Positions 9,522 through 16,236 of a stretch of DNA of 33,618 nt are shown one piece after another. The stretch is from an uncultured Clostridia bacterium (GTDB taxonomy: Bacteria > Bacillota > Clostridia > TANB77 > CAG-508). The notes under the pieces were generated by a model, which was given only the letters and a program-made list of their open reading frames with translations, had not been told where the DNA came from and did not search any database. A program made the position numbers and the translations under genes. The first letter of the stretch is position 1; each line of letters starts with the position of its first letter. The DNA lies in NCBI GenBank assembly GCA_947632835.1, contig CANRQI010000009.1:1-33618 (forward strand), read 5' to 3'.

Positions 9522-11414
9522 TTAACCATTATTTATTTCATTTCTTAATAAAGTAATAATTTTTTCTTGAATTAATTCATAAATATTACAAGCATTTTCA
9601 AAAATTTCATCTTTATTTGCAACATCTTTATTAGCTTTTAAATTCCATAAGTATTTTAATAAATATTTTATACTTTCATGTACTTCTTCAACACGAGATA
9701 ATTCTGAATTAATTTTTATTTTAGAAATAAGCATATCTGCCTCTCTTCTTCTTTGCTTCTCCAATTCTGGATGTTTCATCATTATATTTTTACACATTTG
9801 AGAAAATGGAATTTCTCTATTATTACCATAATCTAAAACGGCTTTATTTTTATATTTTTCATAACTTTTTTCTATTACATCCTTCTTTATATCTGCTTCT
9901 CTATTATCAATAAATGTTTTTTTCAAAACAAATTTTGTTGAATGAGCTGCATCAATACGATATTGTCTAGTTGTATCTATTAATCTACTTTTAGCAATAA
10001 TTTCACTAGAATTACTAATTAAAGCTTCTATAATTTCTACCAAAGAATATTCTGCTAAATGATTACCATTATATTTATAAATTAATATTTCTAATGCACC
10101 TTTGTTCTTATAAACACCTCCTCGGAATGTTTCATAATCAATTTTTGCCTTTTTAACTCTTTCTCTGAATTTTATATTGTCTCCTCCATTACATTTTGTA
10201 AATTGACTTATATCTATATCATTAGCCCATAAAATCATAGTTGAAATATTTTCAACAATCGGTGTACTAATAAGTAGCCAATCATTAAATTCATCTCGTT
10301 TTTCTTTTATTTTCATTACATTAAATTTTTCTATAATATTTTCAAAATCATTTTTGAAATCTTTATCTTGAATTCGAGAAGAAAATGGATATAATTCCAA
10401 TTCATCATTTGAAAGCTTTTTAGCAGAATTTCTTGCTTGCTCAACATCCCCTATGTATCTATAATACAAGTTTTTAACATAATTAATAATTCTTGTATCA
10501 TCAATAATATCCTTATTTATCATGACAGCATCATAAATTCCAGCAAAGTCATGTTTTTGAAAACTATCTTCTAAGCTTTTTAATAAAATTAATTTCTTAG
10601 TAGACTTCACTTCTCTTTCTTCAGTTCTTTCAGGTTTATGTTCTTCTTGTCTTTTTATTTCTTCTTCATTAAGAATTTTCAAATCTGCTTCACTTGAAAT
10701 TACAGTATTTAAACGATTAGCACCACCTTTTGGTGTAACTGTTTGATACATTTTTACTTTAAGTTCCGGTCTAGTAATACCATATAAAAGTAAATCTGAT
10801 TTCATTGCAGGTGTACCACTTGTTATATTAAAATAAATATTATATTCTGATTTATCAAGATTTTGTTCAATATTTGAAATTATGTCATTTATTTCAGAAT
10901 AAAATGTACCATTTTCAAATACATTTGTTCTAGCAATAAGCTCAAATTTATTCTCATTACCCATTTTTAGTAAAACACTATATACAAAATCATCAATGTT
11001 TTCATCAGTAACATTTTCAATATGCTTTTCTAAAGCTACATTTGCAACTATTTTTTCTATTTCTCCATTTTCTGAATTAGCAGAATTATTAAAGTTTCTG
11101 CAAACATTTTCAACTTTTTCAATATTCTCTTTTGTATTTTCAATTACACCCTTTGGAAAAAAATTAATCTTAACATCATTTTGAATAGATTTGATAGCTT
11201 TAGAAAAAACTTGATTTTTTACTTCTGCAACTGCCATTTCAAGTGATAAATAAATATAAATTTCATCTACTTTTTCATTCTTTGATTTTAAATCACGTTG
11301 TAACCTTCTTAAAATAGAAAGTAAAGCTCCATCATTATATTGTTTTTCTCCATTATTTTCTCTAATTGTATATGGGTCATTGCTACTAACAAAAGTTAAA
11401 AGTATATTCTTCAT
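9522..11414 (-). CDS. csm6: Csm6-like CARF-HEPN ribonuclease
   Basis: A 630-residue effector. The N-terminal CARF domain starts LLTFVSSNDPY (5-15), followed by DGALLSILRR, the strand VDEIYIYLSLEM (49-60) and the ligand-site motif YFNITSGTPAMKSDL (194-208). A charged linker (about 245-275) leads to a helical region and a C-terminal HEPN domain with the catalytic RX4H motif YRIDAAHS (Arg486, His491). Known Csm6 proteins bind cyclic oligoadenylate through CARF and then cut RNA through HEPN, giving dormancy or delayed phage replication. It lies 12 bases upstream of cas10 in the same operon, ATG start. Whether A4 or A6 is the ligand cannot be read from the sequence. Confidence 0.88.
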   Translation of the reverse strand: MKNILLTFVSSNDPYTIRENNGEKQYNDGALLSILRRLQRDLKSKNEKVDEIYIYLSLEMAVAEVKNQVFSKAIKSIQNDVKINFFPKGVIENTKENIEKVENVCRNFNNSANSENGEIEKIVANVALEKHIENVTDENIDDFVYSVLLKMGNENKFELIARTNVFENGTFYSEINDIISNIEQNLDKSEYNIYFNITSGTPAMKSDLLLYGITRPELKVKMYQTVTPKGGANRLNTVISSEADLKILNEEEIKRQEEHKPERTEEREVKSTKKLILLKSLEDSFQKHDFAGIYDAVMINKDIIDDTRIINYVKNLYYRYIGDVEQARNSAKKLSNDELELYPFSSRIQDKDFKNDFENIIEKFNVMKIKEKRDEFNDWLLISTPIVENISTMILWANDIDISQFTKCNGGDNIKFRERVKKAKIDYETFRGGVYKNKGALEILIYKYNGNHLAEYSLVEIIEALISNSSEIIAKSRLIDTTRQYRIDAAHSTKFVLKKTFIDNREADIKKDVIEKSYEKYKNKAVLDYGNNREIPFSQMCKNIMMKHPELEKQRRREADMLISKIKINSELSRVEEVHESIKYLLKYLWNLKANKDVANKDEIFENACNIYELIQEKIITLLRNEINNG

Positions 11415-11449
11415 TTCTAATTACATCCCTTTCTTAAATTCATATATTA

Positions 11450-12357
11450 CTATTCAACATATTCATTTGCAATTTTTGCTAATTTTATTGCGTCCTCTTT
11501 TTCGTCAGCAGAAGCAATAAAACGTTCTTTATGACAAAAAGTTGCTGTATTTACATTTGTAATTTTTTGCAAGCTTTCTTTTCTTAAACCTGCCCATTCT
11601 TTAGGAAATTGTTTTCGAGTTTCTAATGTTTGAAAATCTTTTGGAACTGTTGAAATTGTATAACCACCCCTATTAGAAGGAAAAATAACAAAATTAATAT
11701 TAGAGGCATTTTCAAGATTTGATTTAAGTAGAAATTCTTTCCATGGTAAAAAAGTATTTAATACCATAATTTGTGAATCTGAATTTTTTATTGCATTTTC
11801 TACACTTTCTTTTGCTTTATATTTTGAAATGGTATTTTTTATTGTATTATCAAATATAATTTTTGCAAATTTTAAAGCTTCTAAAAATTTATCATCACTA
11901 TCAGTATTTTCATCCCAATTTACATTAAAATCTGATATTATATTTGCTATTGTAACTAATTTATAATTACTTCTAGGCATTTGACCATTATCTAAAGCAT
12001 CTATGCATTGTATTAAATTATTATCAATTAATTCCCAAACATATTTAACATCTGATATGCCGATATTTTTCAAGAGCTTTCTCGCCGGTATTCTCTCCAA
12101 ATCAAACCAGCAGATGCATATTTAATGCCATTCTCCCTTGTTTCAGCATTTGCTTGATGATGATCAAATTTACCTTCACCAACATCAAAAACAAATTGAT
12201 TAGGAGAAATATTCGTTAATTCAGAAGTTCTGCATAAAATAATTTCATCATATACTTCTGATAAAATAATTGTTGAAAAAACCTCATCACAATGAAACTT
12301 ACCATTATGAGTAATAAAATTGGCTTCTTCAATTTTTTTAGTTAAACTAATATTCAT
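11450..12357 (-). CDS. MYG1 family (DHH-like) hydrolase, needing two +1 frameshifts
   Basis: Joined across two skipped bases, this gives a 301-residue MYG1 (UPF0160) protein with all family blocks: THNGKFHCDEVFST (metal-binding His and Asp), FDVGEGKFDHHQ, RENGIKYASAGLIWREY, IQCIDALDNG, FPSNRGGY, FPKEWAGLR and FCHKERF. Human MYG1 is a 3'-5' RNA exonuclease; bacterial members are little studied. The zero frame meets CGG after WREY and stops five codons later. Skipping the C (top-strand g at 12087) gives GEKALEKY; a second CGG (g at 12062 skipped) then gives GISDVKYVWELI. 908 bases minus 2 is exactly 302 codons. The ATG at 12357 is preferred because GGAG lies 8 bases upstream; ATG 12369 is also in frame. 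It is the first gene of the CRISPR operon, 35 bases before csm6. Alternatives: pseudogene or sequence error. Confidence 0.75.
12060..12062 (-). other. In-frame CGG, proposed +1 frameshift site 2 of MYG1
   Basis: In the frame entered at site 1 the minus strand reads TAT CGG CAT ATC AGA TGT TAA. Skipping the C gives TAT GGC ATA TCA, encoding Tyr-Gly-Ile-Ser and entering the long C-terminal frame. It lies eight codons after site 1. Confidence 0.7.
12085..12087 (-). other. In-frame CGG, proposed +1 frameshift site 1 of MYG1
   Basis: Read on the minus strand: TAC CGG CGA GAA AGC TCT TGA. The zero frame stops after five codons. Skipping the C gives TAC GGC GAG AAA, encoding Tyr-Gly-Glu-Lys and continuing the MYG1 alignment. 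The base skipped is opposite g 12087. Confidence 0.7.
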
Positions 12358-12411
12358 TTTTTTCTCCATTTCTTTTTTATTTTTTTGATTTATTTACCAA
12401 AAATCATGTTT

Positions 12412-12440
12412 ATTATATCACACATTTTTTGTTTATAAAA
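12412..12440 (-). promoter_or_regulatory. Putative promoter of the MYG1-CRISPR operon
   Basis: TATAAT on the minus strand (top 12417-12412) lies 42-60 bases before the MYG1 starts. The -35 (around 12440-12435, TTTATA-like) is poor. No other good promoter is seen within the operon, whose genes overlap or are 2-35 bases apart. Confidence 0.4.
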
Positions 12441-12485
12441 GCTAAATTATAAAAAAAATTAACATTTTAGTCTGAATATATAAAA

Positions 12486-12627
12486 GTTACAAAAATATAT
12501 GTTTTATTCGTTTTCCCAACCACGCACAGTCTGTAAAATTTTAAAATTCTGTAGAGCATAAAATTTAACAGACTGTAGCTAGTCGGTCCCCACGAAACAA
12601 CTTCATAAAACATATATTTTCGTAATC
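12486..12627 (-). repeat. Long-hairpin repeat element, copy A
   Basis: The terminal arms GTTACAAAAATATATG (12486-) and CATATATTTTCGTAATC (-12627) are inverted repeats. Inside, read on the minus strand, are TTTCGTGGGGACCGACTAGC, an inner stem ACAGTCTGT / ACAGACTGT with a TTAAATTTT/AAAATTTTA continuation, and on the return side GGTTGGGAAAACGAAT. It fills most of the gene-free stretch between MYG1 and the small gene at 12896. Its right flank is shared with copy C, but the interior has the opposite orientation. Confidence 0.85.
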
Positions 12628-12673
12628 TTAATTATTTTCATATAGCTTGAAAAAAGTTTTAATATATTTTTTT
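12621..12673 (+). repeat. 53-bp direct repeat, left copy (partner 13479-13531)
   Basis: From CGTAATCTTAATTATTTTCA to the run of seven T's this segment matches 13479-13531 with one difference (A/G). Its continuation 12797-12825 matches 13532-13560. The left copy is therefore the right copy interrupted after the T run by element B and a short element end (12674-12796). Confidence 0.9.
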
Positions 12674-12775
12674 AGGTTATTCTCCCCATTTAAGAAAATG
12701 TAATTTGCTAACGCTAATAACATTTTCTAAAACGGTCCCCACAAACCATAACTAAAAAAATATATTAAAACTTTT
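12652..12775 (-). repeat. Variant repeat element B
   Basis: The arms AAAAGTTTTAATATATTTTT and its inverted copy ending AAAACTTTT (12775) differ in sequence from the A/C family. Read on the minus strand, the internal loop still carries TTTGTGGGGACCG on one side and TGGGGAGAAT on the other, around an unrelated inner stem (AGAAAATGT / ACATTTTCT). It is followed at 12781-12797 by a short piece of an A-type end (ATATATGTTTTATTCGTT). Confidence 0.75.
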
Positions 12776-12796
12776 AAAATTATATATGTTTTATTC

Positions 12797-12825
12797 GTTA
12801 ACTTAAAATGTCGAAACTTAAATAA
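12797..12825 (+). repeat. 29-bp direct repeat, left copy (partner 13532-13560)
   Basis: It is identical to 13532-13560 and starts GTTAACTTAAAATGTCGAAA. Each copy sits just upstream of a promoter, for the 12896 gene and for the AIM24 gene. Confidence 0.9.
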
Positions 12826-12833
12826 CTAAAAAC

Positions 12834-12861
12834 TTGAATGTATTACAAAAAATGATATAAT
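12834..12861 (+). promoter_or_regulatory. Promoter of the small membrane-anchored protein gene
   Basis: TTGAAT (12834-12839), a 16-base spacer and TATAAT (12856-12861), followed by TAGGAGGT before the ATG at 12896. Confidence 0.7.
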
Positions 12862-12895
12862 AAAATAGATTTCAAAATAGGAGGTCATAATTTAT

Positions 12896-13294
12896 ATGAA
12901 AAGATTAACAATATCAATAATAATTATTATTATCTTATCTTTTAGTTTTGGATATTATTTTGGAACAAAAAATAAATCCTCAAACAATAATAATCAAAAT
13001 TCTTTCACATATTTAATAGGTGAAGCAAAAAGTGAAAATTCTGAAGTAAATACTGTAAAAGTTATTTTTAGATTTGACAATAATGATATATGCGTTGAAA
13101 GTAGAATTGTTTATGATTTTGCTAATGAAGAACTCGCAAAAGTTAATTATGAAAAATGGAAAGAAGTTGAACTTGAAAATTTAATTATAAAAGATACAAA
13201 AGTTTCTTTTTCAAGTTTCGACCACTTGAATGGCGAAACAAAACAAAATGTTTTAAAATCTGAAAATTATACTTTTGATGAATATTGGTTTTAA
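12896..13294 (+). CDS. Small membrane-anchored extracellular protein of unknown function
   Basis: 132 residues. MKR is followed by a very hydrophobic Ile-rich segment (4-22, ending FGYYFGT), which is a membrane anchor or an uncleaved signal. An Asn/Ser-rich linker (25-36) and a compact, probably mixed alpha/beta outer domain of about 95 residues follow, rich in Glu, Lys and Val. There is no Cys in a lipobox position. Strong GGAGGT ribosome binding site and a good promoter. I recognise no family. It sits alone between copies A/B and C of the palindromic repeats and between direct repeats, so it may have arrived or been duplicated with them. Confidence 0.75.
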   Translation: MKRLTISIIIIIILSFSFGYYFGTKNKSSNNNNQNSFTYLIGEAKSENSEVNTVKVIFRFDNNDICVESRIVYDFANEELAKVNYEKWKEVELENLIIKDTKVSFSSFDHLNGETKQNVLKSENYTFDEYWF

Positions 13295-13343
13295 TGTAGT
13301 TTACGCATTTAAAATCTTTAAATTTTGGTGTTTTTAGAATATA

Positions 13344-13485
13344 GATTACGAAAATATATGTTTTATGAATGAGCTTCGTGGGGACCGACTAGCTACAATC
13401 TGTTAAATTTTTATTCTACAGAATTTTAAAATTTTACAGATTGTGCGCAGTTGGGATAATGAATAAAACATATATTTTCGTAATC
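13344..13485 (+). repeat. Long-hairpin repeat element, copy C
   Basis: The arms GATTACGAAAATATATG and CATATATTTTCGTAATC are perfect inverted repeats. The left loop side is GAGCTTCGTGGGGACCGACT, the inner stem is ACAATCTGT / ACAGATTGT, and the return side is GCAGTTGGGATAATGAAT. The inner stem differs from copies A, F and G by a compensated pair change. It occupies most of the gene-free stretch 13295-13637. Confidence 0.88.
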
Positions 13486-13560
13486 TTAGTTATTTTCATA
13501 TAGCTTGAAAAAAGTTTTAATATATTTTTTTGTTAACTTAAAATGTCGAAACTTAAATAA
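13479..13560 (+). repeat. 82-bp direct repeat, right (uninterrupted) copy
   Basis: It carries, without interruption, the sequence found in two pieces at 12621-12673 and 12797-12825. It marks the state before variant B and the A-type end fragment entered the left copy. Confidence 0.85.
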
Positions 13561-13568
13561 AAATCATA

Positions 13569-13597
13569 TTGAATTTTTCTAAGCCGTATAATATAAT
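13569..13597 (+). promoter_or_regulatory. Promoter of the AIM24 family gene
   Basis: TTGAAT (13569-13574), a 17-base spacer, TATAAT (13592-13597), then TAGGAGGA before the ATG at 13638. Confidence 0.75.
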
Positions 13598-13637
13598 GCA
13601 GTTATAATTTTACATAGAAATAGGAGGACTAAAAACT

Positions 13638-14321
13638 ATGAATTATAAAATAATTGGAAATACTGTTCCAGCAGTTGAATTTACATTAAATACAAATGAA
13701 AGTATATATACACAATCTGGAGCTATGGCTTGGAGAAGCAATGGCATAAAAATGGAAACTAACACTAAAGGTGGTCTAATGAAAGGCATTGGAAGAATGT
13801 TTTCAGGTGATTCATTATTTATGAATACTTTTACAGCTGAACGTGATAATCAAACCATTACATTCTCATCAACAGTTCCAGGAAATATTGTTCCTCTTGA
13901 TTTAACTGGTACTTCTGGAATAATTGCTCAAAAAGGTGCATTTTTATGTGCCGAAGAAAGTGTGAATTTAAAAGTAACTCTAACTAAAAAATTTTCAACT
14001 GGTCTTTTTGGTGGAGAAGGTTTTATCTTGCAAGAAATGACTGGTTCTGGAAATGTATTTTTAGAAATCGATGGAGACCAAGTAATTAAAGAACTTGGTG
14101 CTGGAGAAACTATTTTAGTTGATACAGGTAATGTTGTTGCTTTTGAAAAAAGTGTTCAATATGAAATAGAATCTGTAAAAGGTATTAAAAATATTTTCTT
14201 CGGTGGTGAAGGTTTATTTTTAACAAGACTTGTTGGTCCAGGAAAAATTATTTTACAAACAATGAACTTTAATGATTTAGCTGGTAGAATTATTAATTTA
14301 ATACCACCATCAAACAATTAA
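13638..14321 (+). CDS. AIM24 family protein (TIGR00266)
   Basis: 227 residues, the usual length for the family (DUF124/TIGR00266). Family features: YTQSGAMAWRS near the N-terminus (24-34), a Gly-rich GGLMKGIGRMFSGDSLFMN block (45-63), FSSTVPGNIVPLDL, and a second half with FGGEGFILQEMTGSGNVFLE and GLFLTRLVGPGKIILQT. The fold is a double-stranded beta-helix trimer related to tubby-like/cupin shapes. Its role in bacteria is not established; the yeast relative helps mitochondrial inner-membrane organisation. No signal peptide. It has its own promoter and a strong terminator, so it is a single-gene unit. Confidence 0.92.
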   Translation: MNYKIIGNTVPAVEFTLNTNESIYTQSGAMAWRSNGIKMETNTKGGLMKGIGRMFSGDSLFMNTFTAERDNQTITFSSTVPGNIVPLDLTGTSGIIAQKGAFLCAEESVNLKVTLTKKFSTGLFGGEGFILQEMTGSGNVFLEIDGDQVIKELGAGETILVDTGNVVAFEKSVQYEIESVKGIKNIFFGGEGLFLTRLVGPGKIILQTMNFNDLAGRIINLIPPSNN

Positions 14322-14330
14322 TAAATAGAT

Positions 14331-14361
14331 GAGGTGAGCTAATTTAAAACTCACCTCTTTT
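14331..14361 (+). terminator. Rho-independent terminator of the AIM24 gene
   Basis: GAGGTGAG (14331-14338) pairs with CTCACCTC (14350-14357), followed by TTTT. It lies between convergent genes and may also slow transcription from the other side. Confidence 0.85.
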
Positions 14362-15633
14362 CTATTTCACTTTTTCTAATTCTATTGTAACAGGAGTTCC
14401 ATAATAATATAAAACTACTTTTATCTTATCTGTTGAATCATATTTAGTCATACTAAATGTTTCATAAAAATTGCATTTATCACCAGCAATAAAATTACAT
14501 TCGGCTTTTCTTCCAGGACTCATTGTACATTCAAACTTTTTGCCTTCTGAATTTTCTACAAAAGATACTTCTCTATTTTGGCTTTCAAAATTATTTGGTG
14601 ATATAGCTATAGGTTCTCTGTCGTCCATATATTTATAAAATTTATCTCTAATTTTTGTAGCCTCTTCTATAGAAATTTTTCCACTTTCTACATCTTCATT
14701 AATTGTATACATTTTTTTCTTTTCCTCTTCTGTTAACGGATATTGAGGCTCTTTTATATTTGAAATTAATACACCAATTTCAAAAGAAGTTTCTGATACT
14801 TTGCATGAATAAACTTCAAAATCTTTATTATCACAACTAACCACTCTATAAGCTTCACTTGTTCTATTATACATTTTTTCTGGAACATCAATTTCTAAAT
14901 TCCAGTCTCCAGTTACAATGATATCATTTTCATCATTTCCTGTTAATTTTACTTTATTAAACATAAAATTCAACTTTTTTGATTTAGGATATAAATCAGA
15001 ATACATATTATAAGTAAAATTTACCATACCATTTTTACTATTAAAGTATGTAGGAAACCAACTTAATCCACTATTGCAAAATTTTTGATTAAATTCGTCT
15101 GAATCATACTCTAAATTAATTTTATTGCAATATTCTTTAACAACATCTTCTGTTGCACCATATATAATATTTTCCTCATCATCTATCACCAATAAGTTCA
15201 TTAGTTCTATGTTATGTAATTCATCTAAATTAAATACATCTTTTAATTTATCATCAAATTTAAAACTAAATTCTAAATTTATATTTAAATCGTCCATCAT
15301 AAAATCTTCTATTTTCATTTCAGCAACCATATTGTCTATTATTTTTTCAGCATTCTCAACTACTACATCTGATTTCGCATAATCCATTTCTGGATTTGAA
15401 ATATATCCATTTTCGGCAGCAGATTGAATACCTTTATCTACCCCACCAAAATATTTTTTTATATTCTCAAAATGTGCACAAACTACTATACTAGAAACTA
15501 ATACTAATCCCGTACAAGCAAGTGCAATAACTCTCTTTTTCATAGTATAAATCCTCCTATTATTAGGGGTATTTATATCATTTTCGAAATTAGATATTGC
15601 AACATTTAGTTTAAATTTTTCAAATACATTCAC
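14362..15633 (-). CDS. Membrane-anchored protein, probable anti-sigma factor of the adjacent ECF sigma
   Basis: 423 residues from a GTG that lies one base after the stop of the sigma gene. A short N-terminal segment (1-30) is followed by RR...KKR and a hydrophobic segment (about 34-52, VIALACTGLVLVSSIVV), then a large outer domain of about 370 residues with few recognisable motifs. One-pass topology with the cytoplasmic end encoded next to an ECF sigma is typical of anti-sigma factors of Clostridia (DUF4179-like arrangement), which release the sigma on an outside signal. An internal ATG at residue 31 (15543) has an AGGAGG site 10 bases upstream and would give a protein with almost no cytoplasmic part, so two starts may be used. 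Family membership is inferred. Confidence 0.6.
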   Translation of the reverse strand: MNVFEKFKLNVAISNFENDINTPNNRRIYTMKKRVIALACTGLVLVSSIVVCAHFENIKKYFGGVDKGIQSAAENGYISNPEMDYAKSDVVVENAEKIIDNMVAEMKIEDFMMDDLNINLEFSFKFDDKLKDVFNLDELHNIELMNLLVIDDEENIIYGATEDVVKEYCNKINLEYDSDEFNQKFCNSGLSWFPTYFNSKNGMVNFTYNMYSDLYPKSKKLNFMFNKVKLTGNDENDIIVTGDWNLEIDVPEKMYNRTSEAYRVVSCDNKDFEVYSCKVSETSFEIGVLISNIKEPQYPLTEEEKKKMYTINEDVESGKISIEEATKIRDKFYKYMDDREPIAISPNNFESQNREVSFVENSEGKKFECTMSPGRKAECNFIAGDKCNFYETFSMTKYDSTDKIKVVLYYYGTPVTIELEKVK

Positions 15634-15634
15634 A

Positions 15635-16165
15635 TTAATACCCCCTATCCTTCAAAACTTTTTTAAGTTTTTTTCTAATTCTAAATAATTTGGATTTAAC
15701 TTTTGATTGAGAAATTTCAAATAAATTAGCAATATCCTTTATTTGTTTATCTTCATAGTAATATTCAATAAATATATCTTTATCAATTTTCTTCATCTTT
15801 TCTAACTCATCTAAAATTATTTTTTGTTTCTCATTTTCAGAAAAAAATATTTCTATATTAGTTAAATCCGCAAGTTGTTCTTGATAATCTTCAATATTAT
15901 CTTCAAATTTTATATTTCTATTTTTCTTTTTTATTAAAATCCTTGTTATACCTGCTATATATGATGATATACTTTTATTAATATCCAACTTATTTTGATT
16001 TTTCCAAAGTGTTAAAAATACATCTAACAAAATTTCTTCTGTATCTTCACTTGAAAAATTTATATAAGAATTTTTAATTATAGTACATATATAGTTTGTA
16101 TAATCTTCCATAACTTGCTCAATTTGCAGTTTTTCATCAATTATATATTCATATATTTTTTTCAA
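15635..16165 (-). CDS. RNA polymerase ECF-type sigma factor
   Basis: 176 residues, normal for an ECF sigma. Region 2 covers about 20-90 (EDTEEILLDVFLTLWKNQNK and the following ISSYIAGITRILIKKKNR). Region 4 covers about 110-172, with a helix-turn-helix IKDIANLFEISQSKVKSKLF and a basic end RIRKKLKKVLK. Start is TTG. Region 2 is more divergent than usual: the DxxQE-like segment reads DTEEILLD. It forms a two-gene unit with the putative anti-sigma. Promoter specificity cannot be read. Confidence 0.85.
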   Translation of the reverse strand: MKKIYEYIIDEKLQIEQVMEDYTNYICTIIKNSYINFSSEDTEEILLDVFLTLWKNQNKLDINKSISSYIAGITRILIKKKNRNIKFEDNIEDYQEQLADLTNIEIFFSENEKQKIILDELEKMKKIDKDIFIEYYYEDKQIKDIANLFEISQSKVKSKLFRIRKKLKKVLKDRGY

Positions 16166-16236
16166 TTTAGACCTAAACCCCTTATAAAGATATCTTCATT
16201 TATATATTACCATTTTTTGGATTTTGGTTGCATTTT

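Noticed and set aside
12068..12087. A different placing of the second MYG1 shift (loss of an A in GAGAAAG instead of the C at 12062)
   Set aside because: It would give EYGEKLLKNIGIS, also readable. The C-before-GGC version gives EYGEKALEKYGIS, needs only the event type seen at the other three sites, and puts the shift at an in-frame CGG.
11450..12369. Two separate genes (an N-terminal 99-residue protein and a 216-residue protein starting at TTG 12100)
   Set aside because: Both halves belong to one MYG1 family protein, and the joined frame is exact. The TTG has no ribosome site and lies inside the conserved WREYG region.
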